Under the pieces are notes generated by a model that ran no database searches, was not told where the DNA came from, and was given only the letters and a program-made list of their open reading frames with translations. DNA of 7,641 bases from Calditrichia bacterium (GTDB lineage: Bacteria; Calditrichota; Calditrichia; RBG-13-44-9): positions 1-7,641 of the forward strand of contig JALXCH010000134.1 of NCBI GenBank assembly GCA_026991005.1, read 5' to 3'. Positions 1 to 5,860 of the stretch are shown here, in pieces (position 1 is the stretch's first letter; every line of letters begins with the position of its first letter). The position numbers were made by a program, and so were the translations under genes.

Positions 1-1576
1 CAATCACCGGCCGGTAAAGTCGTTGCAGACGGTTCAATTCTTCCCCGTCCTTTCCTCGGTTATTTTGCTTTTTCTTCCGGGGACGCCGCATGAATATGTC
101 CGAGAGTACCGGTGCCAGAAACAGGGCAAACAGCAGCGAACCCAGCATGGCTAGCGCCACTGTGTAAGCCAGTGGTCGGAAGGTTTTGCCCTCCACCCCC
201 TGCAGGGTAAACAGGGGCAGGAACACTACAATAATAATGGAGATGGCAAATAGAATCGGTCGGGCAACTTCCAGGCAGGCCCGCGCCACCACGTGAATGC
301 GCGGTTCGTCCGGTCCCGCCTGGCGCAGCATGCGATCCACATTTTCTACCATCACAATGGTACCATCCACCATCATACCAATGGCAATGGCTAGACCGCC
401 AAACGACATCAGGTTAATGGAAATACCAAAATATTTCATTCCCACAATGGCAAACAAAATGGAAAAGGGGATGGAGATAGCCACCACCACGCTGGGACGG
501 GCAGAACCCATGAACAGAATCAACACCAGCACCACCAGCAGGATGCCCTGCAGTAAAGCGCTGGTTACAGTTTTTACTGCCGCTTCCACCAGAGTTTTTT
601 GCTGGTAATAGGGTACAATGCGGATGCCTTCCGGCAGCATACGATTAATCTCTTTCAGCTTCTCTTCTACCCGGGCAATGACGGTGGAGGAGTTGCTTCC
701 GTACAGCTTAACAACCATCCCGGCCACCACTTCTTCGATGCCGTTGCGGGTCTGCACACCGCGGCGTACCGCCCCGCCGATTTTCACCTGGGCCAATTGC
801 TTGAGGTAAATGGGGGTGCCATCCACCGCCTTAATCACAATGTTCTCGATATCTTCAATGTTCGAGGCCAGACCTACCGAACGTACAATGAATTCTTCGG
901 AATTTTTTTCGATGAACTGGGCACCCACATTCAAGTTGTTCGCCCGGATTTTTTCGATGACGTCGTTTACGCTCACATCGTACCGCAACAGCGAGATGGG
1001 ATCCAGCACCACATGGTACTGTTTCTCCCAGCCGCCGATGCCCAGTACCTCGGTTACTCCCGGCACGGTTTGCAACTGGTATTTAATCAGCCAATCCTGA
1101 ATGGTACGCAGCTCCGTCAGGGAGTACTGGCCGGTGGTGTCCTCCAGATAGTAGAAGAGCACCAGTCCCATACCGGTGGAGATGGGTCCCATCTGGGGAT
1201 CCCCAAATCCTTCCGGAATTTGTTCTCGTGCCTCCTGCAGCCGCTCATTCACCAACTGGCGGGCGAAGTAAATGTCCGTCCCGTCCTTAAAATAAATATT
1301 CACCACCGAGAGCCCGAAATTGGACACCGAACGGATGCGCTCCAGATTGGGCAATCCGTTCATGGCCACTTCCACCGGGAAGGTGACATATTTTTCAATC
1401 TCCTCCGGCGCCAACCCCTCCGTCACGGTAAACACCTGCACCAGTGAGGGTGACACATCCGGGAAGGCGTCGATGGGCAACTGTTTGTAACTGTAGAAAC
1501 CACCCGCCAGTACAAGAACACCCAGTACCAGAATAAGGAGGCGATTTTTCAGTACAAATTGAATGATGCTATTCAT
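1..1576 (-). CDS. CusA/CzcA-family heavy-metal efflux RND pump, N-terminal half (runs off left edge)
   Basis: This is the inner-membrane proton-driven pump of a tripartite metal efflux system. The ATG at 1576 follows AGGAG with good spacing, and the frame stays open for 525 codons to the window edge. The family is usually about 1,040 residues, so only the first half is here. The N-terminus (MNSIIQFVLKNRLLILVLG) forms TM1, followed by the usual DAFPDVSPSLVQV and a porter domain. Near residues 390-412 is the TM4 signature, with D404 and E411 in VDGTIVMVEN. The residue six before D404 is Ala398, where CzcA-type pumps have a second Asp. M390, M402 and M409 fall one position from the E. coli CusA methionines M391, M403 and M410 as I recall them. 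The family call is secure. Substrate is unresolved: TM4 looks CusA-like (Cu/Ag), while the local regulator looks Zn/Cd-type. The gene is separated from its adaptor by an inserted toxin-antitoxin-like pair. Confidence 0.95.
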   Translation of the reverse strand, partial: MNSIIQFVLKNRLLILVLGVLVLAGGFYSYKQLPIDAFPDVSPSLVQVFTVTEGLAPEEIEKYVTFPVEVAMNGLPNLERIRSVSNFGLSVVNIYFKDGTDIYFARQLVNERLQEAREQIPEGFGDPQMGPISTGMGLVLFYYLEDTTGQYSLTELRTIQDWLIKYQLQTVPGVTEVLGIGGWEKQYHVVLDPISLLRYDVSVNDVIEKIRANNLNVGAQFIEKNSEEFIVRSVGLASNIEDIENIVIKAVDGTPIYLKQLAQVKIGGAVRRGVQTRNGIEEVVAGMVVKLYGSNSSTVIARVEEKLKEINRMLPEGIRIVPYYQQKTLVEAAVKTVTSALLQGILLVVLVLILFMGSARPSVVVAISIPFSILFAIVGMKYFGISINLMSFGGLAIAIGMMVDGTIVMVENVDRMLRQAGPDEPRIHVVARACLEVARPILFAISIIIVVFLPLFTLQGVEGKTFRPLAYTVALAMLGSLLFALFLAPVLSDIFMRRPRKKKQNNRGKDGEELNRLQRLYRPVI

Positions 1577-1610
1577 TTATAAAGACTCCTGTTTTTTCGT
1601 GATCCTTAGC

Positions 1611-1619
1611 TTTGAAATT
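1611..1619 (+). repeat. left copy of 9-bp direct repeat flanking the inserted gene pair
   Basis: TTTGAAATT here recurs at 2464-2472. The two copies sit just inside the pump-side and adaptor-side edges of the inserted toxin-antitoxin-like block. This could be a target-site duplication, but the word is AT-rich and a chance match cannot be excluded. Confidence 0.3.
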
Positions 1620-1645
1620 GTAATTGATTATTCAGAACTTCTGAA
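1617..1645 (-). promoter_or_regulatory. possible internal promoter for the RND pump gene
   Basis: Read on the minus strand, TTCAGA (1645-1640) and TACAAT (1622-1617) are separated by 17 bases and lie about 40 bases before the pump ATG. The -10 matches TATAAT at 5 of 6 positions and the -35 matches TTGACA at 4 of 6. The adaptor stop is about 900 bases upstream, so a local promoter would make sense. The -35 lies inside the 1629-1647 palindrome. The region is AT-rich, so a chance match is possible. Confidence 0.4.
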
Positions 1646-1647
1646 TA
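1629..1647. promoter_or_regulatory. 19-bp perfect palindrome, candidate operator
   Basis: TATTCAGAA and TTCTGAATA are perfect 9-bp arms around a single central C. The site lies between the divergent pump gene (minus) and the antitoxin-like gene (plus). It is 16 bases upstream of the antitoxin -35 box and overlaps the possible pump -35 box. DNA-binding antitoxins commonly autoregulate through such palindromes, but the binder here is unknown. The arm order (TTCAGA then TCTGAA) is opposite to the ArsR operator at 5861-5884, so it is not obviously a site for that repressor. Confidence 0.6.
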
Positions 1648-1663
1648 CACCCGGTATTCCAGA

Positions 1664-1692
1664 TTGACATTCCCGAAAATTAAGATTATATT
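1664..1692 (+). promoter_or_regulatory. sigma70-like promoter of the toxin-antitoxin-like pair
   Basis: A perfect TTGACA (1664-1669), a 17-base spacer and TATATT (1687-1692) predict transcription starting near 1699. The TTG that begins the longest open frame is part of this -35 box. That argues against it as a start codon and favours the ATG at 1724. Confidence 0.65.
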
Positions 1693-1723
1693 GAAAAAGC
1701 CTGGAATTATGGGGAAAAATTTT

Positions 1724-2056
1724 ATGAAAGTGGAAGATTACTTTGATTTTCTTTCTGAGAATGATATCCGTGTTAAGGGAACCCGGATAGGGATCGAAAC
1801 GATTCTTTACGAATACATTTATCGGGAACGAAGTGCCGAACAAATCAGGGAAATTTACCCTTCCCTGCGCCTGGAGCAAATATACGCTACCATTCTCTAC
1901 TATTTGCAAAATCGCAGGCAGGTAACTCATTATCTGGAAAATTGGCTTAAAGAAATTCGCCAAGCCCGTGAGATCCAGGAAAAACAGCCACCATCTATCG
2001 TTCGGAAATTGCGCCGAATCAAAGAAAATCAACATCGCCAAGTAACCTCCGAATGA
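1724..2056 (+). CDS. DUF433 family antitoxin-like protein
   Basis: This 110-residue protein carries the DUF433 core at about residues 15-61: VKGTRIGIETIL, then SAEQIREIYPSLRLEQIYATILYYL. DUF433 proteins are winged-helix-like and are commonly paired with a DUF5615 PIN-like partner as putative VapB-type antitoxins. The C-terminal part (residues 74-110) is basic and charged and may bind the partner. ATG 1724 is chosen because it lies downstream of the predicted promoter and has GGGG about nine bases upstream. ATG 1709 in the same frame is an alternative. The stop overlaps the next gene's start as ATGA (2053-2056), showing translational coupling. The gene is AT-rich compared with the efflux genes on both sides and is on the opposite strand, which suggests insertion. 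The family is clear. The antitoxin function is inferred from the pairing. Confidence 0.85.
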   Translation: MKVEDYFDFLSENDIRVKGTRIGIETILYEYIYRERSAEQIREIYPSLRLEQIYATILYYLQNRRQVTHYLENWLKEIRQAREIQEKQPPSIVRKLRRIKENQHRQVTSE

Positions 2057-2382
2057 AAATTTTTCGTTTTTTATTAGACGAAAATGTTCCCCAAGCTTTG
2101 CGTACAGCAATTATCCAAAGAGAACCAGATCTCATTGTCTGGAAAATAGGAGATCCCGGTGCACCTGAAAAAGGGACCGCTGACCCTGATATTTTAAAAT
2201 GGTGCGAAATTAACGACTTCATTCTAATCACCTATAACCGTTCTTCTATGCCATTACATGTTAAAAATCATTTAAAAACAGGGAAACCATTTTCCAGGTA
2301 TTTTTACATTATCTCCTTCCATGTCATTTACCGAAATTGTAGAAGAATTAATTTTAATTTGCGGAACTACCGAACCAGATGA
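2053..2382 (+). CDS. DUF5615 PIN-like toxin-like protein, frameshifted
   Basis: As read, this frame gives 109 residues. The first 80 or so fit the DUF5615 PIN-like family: FLLDENVPQAL (D9, E10), GAPEKGTADPDIL (D44, D46), then ILITYNRSSMP (residues 57-67). PIN-like proteins are typically metal-dependent RNases, and DUF433/DUF5615 pairs are considered VapBC-like. After HLKTGKPF (about residues 73-80) the frame loses family character and becomes basic and Asn/Tyr-rich. The expected ending, PGIFTLSPSMSFTEIVEELI and onward, is intact in the frame starting at 2294. Removing one T from the TTTT run at 2290-2293 would restore a 122-residue protein. Residue 62 is Asn where many relatives have Asp, though I recall related subfamilies with Asn there. 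It may be a real inactivation, a sequencing error or, less likely, slippage. Confidence 0.8.
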   Translation: MKIFRFLLDENVPQALRTAIIQREPDLIVWKIGDPGAPEKGTADPDILKWCEINDFILITYNRSSMPLHVKNHLKTGKPFSRYFYIISFHVIYRNCRRINFNLRNYRTR

Positions 2383-2422
2383 ATTTGTTGATTTGCTTTT
2401 ATATTTACCCATTTCCGGATAA
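2294..2422 (+). pseudogene. displaced C-terminal part of the DUF5615 gene
   Basis: This frame begins PGIFTLSPSM and continues SFTEIVEELILICG and TTEPDEFVDLLLYLP, ending at TAA 2420-2422. This is the normal C-terminal third of a DUF5615 protein and joins seamlessly to the upstream frame if one T is removed from the 2290-2293 run. It has no convincing start or ribosome site of its own, so it is a remnant or the product of a sequence error rather than a separate gene. Confidence 0.75.
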
Positions 2423-2463
2423 AATCTCCTGCTTAACATGGCAAATATTTCTTGCACATTACT

Positions 2464-2472
2464 TTTGAAATT
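2464..2472 (+). repeat. right copy of 9-bp direct repeat flanking the inserted gene pair
   Basis: This TTTGAAATT is the partner of the copy at 1611-1619 and lies seven bases before the adaptor stop codon. Between the toxin-like frame's end and the adaptor stop there is only AT-rich DNA, with no convincing terminator. Confidence 0.3.
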
Positions 2473-2478
2473 ATTTTT

Positions 2479-3438
2479 TTAATGCTCATCTCCTTCGCCA
2501 AAGGACTCCTTCAGCAGTTCCGATTTCAGGGTGAAACCGCCTTTGCTGACGTACGTTTCGCCCGGATTTAGTCCGGAGAGGATTTCCACCGCGCGGGTGT
2601 TGGCTCGACCGATGTGTACCGTACGGGGCTGGAAGCCTTCATCCGTTTTCACAAATACTACGGTGTTTTCCCCCAGACGCTGCAGCGCTGTTTTGGGTAC
2701 CACCACGCGGGCGGTAAAATTACCGACGATTACCCGAGCCGTGACAAACATACCGGGACGCCACTGGCGTTTGGGATTGGGTAAAACGACCCGGGCAATG
2801 GCGGTGCGCGTGCTCTCATCCACCACCGGACTGATGTAGGAAATACGTCCCGTTGCTTCCACCGGTGCGGGACTGGCCGAAATGATGGCCTTCTGCCCAA
2901 TACGCACCCGGGTCAGGTCTTTCTGGTACACATTCAGATCGGCCCATACGTGGCTGAGATCGGCTACCACAAATGCGTGGGTGGCATCGCTCACCAGCTC
3001 CCCGCGGGTGAGGTGCATCTCAATGACCGTTCCGTCTATTAAAGAAACCACATTGTAAGGCGCCAGACTCTCATTGCTCTCGATGACCGCCAGCACCTCG
3101 CCTTTTTTCACATCGTCTCCGATGCGTTTGCGCACCGCTTTCACAATCCCGGGAAAGCGCGGTATGATATGCGCCAACCGATCGGGGTTAATAACAATTT
3201 CGCCGGTGAGATCGATATGGGTTTCCAGTTTTCCCGCTCCGGCGGTGGCCAATTCAATCCCGAACTCCTTCAGCTCTTCGGGAGGCAAATGCACCACCTC
3301 CTCGTGGGTTTCCTTCTCAACTGCTGCTTCGACCTCCCGGATTACCTGATTTTCGTTTGTGCTGCAGTGACTCCAGAGCAGGGGAAAAACCACTGCCAGG
3401 GCCAACACCAGCAATGATTGTTTAAAATGAATGTTCAT
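2479..3438 (-). CDS. RND efflux periplasmic adaptor (CzcB/CusB-like), without alpha-hairpin
   Basis: This 319-residue membrane fusion protein links the inner-membrane pump to the outer-membrane factor. An N-terminal hydrophobic segment (about residues 8-22) precedes Cys25. It could be a lipoprotein signal, but WSHC is a poor lipobox. Two lipoyl half-motifs (about 91-119, with GDDVKKGEVLAVIES; and 130-158, with SLIDGTVIE) are joined by only about ten residues (NESLAPYN). Most CusB/CzcB proteins carry a coiled-coil hairpin there. A beta-barrel (about 160-235, VDESTRTAIARVVL, RPGMFVTARV) and a membrane-proximal domain (about 240-310, VVPKTALQ, GLNPGETYVSKGG) follow. AGGAG precedes ATG 3438. It is short for the family because of the missing hairpin. 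The upstream OMF gene is 102 bases away. The pump gene should follow directly but is separated by the inserted pair. Confidence 0.93.
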   Translation of the reverse strand: MNIHFKQSLLVLALAVVFPLLWSHCSTNENQVIREVEAAVEKETHEEVVHLPPEELKEFGIELATAGAGKLETHIDLTGEIVINPDRLAHIIPRFPGIVKAVRKRIGDDVKKGEVLAVIESNESLAPYNVVSLIDGTVIEMHLTRGELVSDATHAFVVADLSHVWADLNVYQKDLTRVRIGQKAIISASPAPVEATGRISYISPVVDESTRTAIARVVLPNPKRQWRPGMFVTARVIVGNFTARVVVPKTALQRLGENTVVFVKTDEGFQPRTVHIGRANTRAVEILSGLNPGETYVSKGGFTLKSELLKESFGEGDEH

Positions 3439-3470
3439 CGGTTTATCTCCTTTTCAAGTTCTATTTTTTT

Positions 3471-3494
3471 ACGCAAGCTGAAGCTTGCGACTAC
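3471..3494. repeat. hairpin-forming dispersed repeat, copy 1
   Basis: CGCAAGCT and AGCTTGCG (3472-3479, 3482-3489) form a perfect 8-bp inverted repeat with a GA loop, followed by ACTAC. A second copy in the same orientation lies 50 bases to the right, with 22 of 24 positions identical. There is no T-run on the 3' side on either strand, so it is not a standard intrinsic terminator. It resembles a REP-like intergenic element. Confidence 0.8.
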
Positions 3495-3520
3495 CGTGCG
3501 GGTGCTGGTTTTATTCTTAT

Positions 3521-3544
3521 GCGCAAGCTGAAGCTTGCGGCTAC
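3521..3544. repeat. hairpin-forming dispersed repeat, copy 2, overlapping the OMF stop codon
   Basis: The same 8-bp inverted repeat (3522-3529, 3532-3539) is followed by GCTAC. The CTA at 3541-3543 is the TAG stop of the OMF gene read on the minus strand, so the element's conserved end supplies the stop codon. Both hairpins fall in the OMF-adaptor mRNA spacer, where they could stabilise the 3' end of the upstream message or adjust relative expression. Confidence 0.8.
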
Positions 3545-4905
3545 TTTACTTCTGCCAGCCTCTGCCCTATCATCTTCTCCAGTTCCGCGCTATTCTGATG
3601 GTAGGTGCGCAGGGCACTCAGGTACTGTCCTCGAACGCGGAAGAGAGTGCGCTGGGCATCCAGTACATCCAGAAAATCGAATTTTCCCATGGTGTATCCC
3701 TGCTGAATGACTCGAAATGCTTCTTCCGCCTCGGGCAGTGCCATGGCTTTCAGGTCCCGGACTTCCTGGAAAGAGGCGGACAGGGCGTTGTAAATTTCCG
3801 TGACCCGGCGCTGCACCTGCACGACCGTTGCTTTTTGCTGGTATTCCGCCTGTTTCAAGCGGAATTGCGCTTCCTGAATATTGCCCTGATTGCGATCGAA
3901 AAACGGGAGAGGAATGGATAAACCCGCCACCAGAGCACTACTATTGATTTCGTTCAGGTGCCGCACCCCTGCACTTACGATGGGATCGGGAATCCGATTC
4001 GCCCGGGCCAGTTCCAGTGCTGCTCTGCGTTGTTCCATCGCCACTGCCCAGCGGGCGATACGGGGATTGTCACTTATTGATTGCAACAATTTTTCCAGCG
4101 GCGGAAGGGCAACGATACTGTCCAGTTTCCCCGCTACCCGTTCGAATTGGGGCTGCATGCTCCCCCAGGTGGATGCCAATTGCTGCCGGGCTGTTTCCAG
4201 CTCCGCCCGCGAGCGGTTTAGCTCGATGCGGGTATTGACCAGCTCCACCCGGGCACGAGCCATGCGTGCGGGAGAAATTTTACCCGCCTTTACCCGTTGT
4301 TCAATGGATTGCAGAAATTTTTCCGCAATTTTAATCAATTCTTCATTGAGCTGAACACGCTCCTGAGCTGCAACCACCGCCGTGTAAGCCTGAACCACTT
4401 CGGCAAACAGTTCCAGCCGTCGCATCTCATAATCCCAGCTGGCCAGATCGCCTTCCAACACCGCCGCGCGCGTCCGTTTGGCACGTTTACCCGCCAGTTG
4501 AATTTGCTGGGACAATTGCAGGGTGGTTTCCGTGGCATCAAATCCGCTTACCGGACCGTTCCCGGCAAAATTTTCCAGTTCCAGCGCGACCTCCGGATTG
4601 GGTAACAGGGAAGCTTGCAAAGCCTGCGCTTCTTTCAAACGAATCTCGTAGGAAAAGGCTGCCAGGGCGGGATTGCGCAGTAGAGCCAGAGACAGTGCCT
4701 GCCCCAGCGTCAACGTCCCTGTCGGTTCCGCCAATTCTGGCTGAGCACGGGATTCTTTTTTCTGCTGAATCGCACGCCCCGCATCCGAGAATTCCTGACC
4801 CAGAGGGCGCGGCTCGGCCCATTGCACCTGCGTGCGGTAGGATGCACATCCCACACTCAAAATCATGTTCATTAACAATAACACATAAAACACCTTTTTA
4901 CGCAT
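3541..4905 (-). CDS. TolC-like outer membrane factor of the metal efflux system (CzcC/CusC-like lipoprotein)
   Basis: This 454-residue outer-membrane channel lets the RND pump expel metal across the outer membrane. The N-terminus starts MRKK, has a hydrophobic stretch and a lipobox ending SVGC, giving a lipidated Cys20. Two outer-membrane-efflux repeats follow. The first starts near residue 64 (TLTLGQALSLALLRNP, LLPNPEVALELENF) and has long Ala/Glu/Arg-rich coiled helices. The second contains IPDPIVSAGV and near its end FDFLDVLDAQRTLFRVRGQ. Length is normal for the family. ATG 4905 is chosen because AATGGAGGTATTTC gives a near-perfect ribosome site six bases upstream and yields a clean signal peptide. 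A GTG nine codons earlier is less likely. It lies second to last before the adaptor in the apparent operon. Confidence 0.95.
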   Translation of the reverse strand: MRKKVFYVLLLMNMILSVGCASYRTQVQWAEPRPLGQEFSDAGRAIQQKKESRAQPELAEPTGTLTLGQALSLALLRNPALAAFSYEIRLKEAQALQASLLPNPEVALELENFAGNGPVSGFDATETTLQLSQQIQLAGKRAKRTRAAVLEGDLASWDYEMRRLELFAEVVQAYTAVVAAQERVQLNEELIKIAEKFLQSIEQRVKAGKISPARMARARVELVNTRIELNRSRAELETARQQLASTWGSMQPQFERVAGKLDSIVALPPLEKLLQSISDNPRIARWAVAMEQRRAALELARANRIPDPIVSAGVRHLNEINSSALVAGLSIPLPFFDRNQGNIQEAQFRLKQAEYQQKATVVQVQRRVTEIYNALSASFQEVRDLKAMALPEAEEAFRVIQQGYTMGKFDFLDVLDAQRTLFRVRGQYLSALRTYHQNSAELEKMIGQRLAEVK

Positions 4906-4948
4906 GAAATACCTCCATTTTTCTGCAAACACTGTTTTTTTCCTGTAC

Positions 4949-4978
4949 CCGGGCGCTTTTCCGAATCGGGCGCGCCGG
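4949..4978. repeat. GC-rich imperfect inverted repeat in the spacer before the OMF gene
   Basis: CCGGGCGC (4949-4956) can pair with GCGC-G-CCGG (4970-4978) with one bulged G. An inner CCG-AAT-CGG sits in the loop. There is no adjacent 3' T-run on either strand, so I do not call a terminator. It would lie in the leader between the small protein gene and the OMF gene. The rest of the spacer from 4906 to 5032 shows only the OMF ribosome site. Confidence 0.4.
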
Positions 4979-5032
4979 TCAGGCTAAGTGGAAATCTCTG
5001 TTAAAAGAAAATTCTCGGAAAGGGAAGTTTTC

Positions 5033-5470
5033 TCAAATACGCAAAACGGTGCTGGAAAGCATCGTTATTCTGGAAGGTGTTTGAGAGAAAAATGTATTTA
5101 CAGGAAATACCAATATGCTCTGTTCGGGAAAAGAGAGATATTCTCCGGTGGCATGGGGAAGAGCAGGTAAATGAAGCCCCTGTTTTCCCGGGGAGAAATG
5201 GGCGCTCCATTCATTTAGAGAAATATCGCGGCAGGTGGGAGTTTGCACACCGGAACGTTGATGTTCCTGGACATAAATCGAGGAAATGGGCAGGGATTCC
5301 AACCCGGAAGTACCATGCATGTTGCCTGCCGGTTCCACAGCCACATGACCCTCCTGCCCCACGCACAGCACCAGATCCGGGGCTGCAAACTGCACCACCA
5401 TGGCGTAAACCGTAAAAACCGTTACCAACCACATGACAAATGCCGTACGGGTTCTTTTCATCCGGGTCAT
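5033..5470 (-). CDS. small anchored or secreted protein of unknown function in the metal efflux operon
   Basis: This 145-residue protein has a basic start (MTRMKRTRT), one hydrophobic segment (about residues 10-30) and then a probable periplasmic part. The segment LVLCVGQEGHVAVEP (Cys36, His42, Glu46) and the later TPTCRDISL (Cys80) resemble a pattern I recall from short hypothetical proteins next to metal efflux genes in other bacteria. The C-terminus ends LSSTVLRI, also typical of that set as I recall. Several His residues (42, 52, 70, 91, 100, 106) and two Cys could bind metal, but that is inference. The start at 5470 is eight bases after the repressor's stop, with AAGG upstream. An ATG at 5494 overlapping the repressor gene is an alternative. 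Its position between repressor and OMF on the same strand supports a real gene. I cannot name a function. Confidence 0.7.
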   Translation of the reverse strand: MTRMKRTRTAFVMWLVTVFTVYAMVVQFAAPDLVLCVGQEGHVAVEPAGNMHGTSGLESLPISSIYVQEHQRSGVQTPTCRDISLNEWSAHFSPGKQGLHLPALPHATGEYLSFPEQSILVFPVNTFFSQTPSRITMLSSTVLRI

Positions 5471-5477
5471 TCTGGAC

Positions 5478-5846
5478 TTACCTTCCCATTTCATTCACAT
5501 GTTCCTGAGCCACAGTTAACAATTGCTCCACGTGTGCATCGTCCAGGGAATAATAAACCATTTTCCCCTGCCGGCGATATTTGACCAGTTTCAATCCACG
5601 TAACACCCGTAACTGGTGCGAAATGGCGGAGGCGGACACCTCGGTGAGAGCGGTGAGGTCGCACACGCAGAGTTCCTCCCGGGCCAGTGCCAGAATCAGG
5701 CGCAATCGGGTGGGATCGCCCAGGGCGCGGAACATTTCGGCCATACTCTGCACCTGCTCGGTATCCGGCAGTTCCTGACTCACCCGGGAAACCTTCTCGA
5801 AATCCACTGCTTCCACCGAGCATACATCAATTTTATCTTTTGCCAT
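5478..5846 (-). CDS. ArsR/SmtB-family metal-responsive repressor (CadC/ZiaR-like)
   Basis: This 122-residue winged-helix dimeric repressor releases DNA when it binds metal. Family landmarks are ALGDPTRLRLILAL (41-54), ELCVCDL (58-64), the recognition helix SASAISHQLRVL (71-82) and the wing YRRQGKMVYYSL (90-101). Two metal-site types can be read. ELCVCDL gives Cys60 and Cys62, and Cys9 lies in the N-terminal arm, as in the CadC/ZiaR alpha3N site. The last helix gives D103, H105, H116 and E119, matching SmtB D104, H106, H117 and E120 (alpha5 zinc site). This points to Zn, Cd or Pb sensing. ATG 5846 has GAGG upstream. An ATG at 5876 falls inside the operator, so I reject it. The gene heads the efflux operon and is probably autoregulated. 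Confidence 0.95.
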   Translation of the reverse strand: MAKDKIDVCSVEAVDFEKVSRVSQELPDTEQVQSMAEMFRALGDPTRLRLILALAREELCVCDLTALTEVSASAISHQLRVLRGLKLVKYRRQGKMVYYSLDDAHVEQLLTVAQEHVNEMGR

Positions 5847-5860
5847 TTCGCTTCGCCTCA

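Noticed and set aside
599..1447. Long plus-strand open frame over the pump gene
   Set aside because: It is antisense to the CusA/CzcA coding frame, which has unambiguous family motifs throughout. Its translation is His/Gln/Arg-rich with no recognisable domain.
1664..1723. Upstream extension of the DUF433 gene to a TTG start
   Set aside because: The TTG is part of a perfect TTGACA -35 box and the extension covers the promoter. DUF433 homology begins after the ATG at 1724.
1628..2110. Minus-strand 160-codon frame opposite the DUF433 gene
   Set aside because: It is a shadow of the DUF433 gene on the other strand and shows no domain or ribosome site.
3471..3544. Intrinsic terminators at the two hairpins
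   Set aside because: Neither hairpin has a T-run on its 3' side on either strand, and the adaptor downstream is probably co-transcribed.
3471..3544. CRISPR array
   Set aside because: There are only two copies, they are self-complementary along nearly their full length, there is one spacer-like interval and no cas gene is present.
3535..3921. Plus-strand frames opposite the OMF gene
   Set aside because: They are antisense shadows of a clear TolC-family gene.
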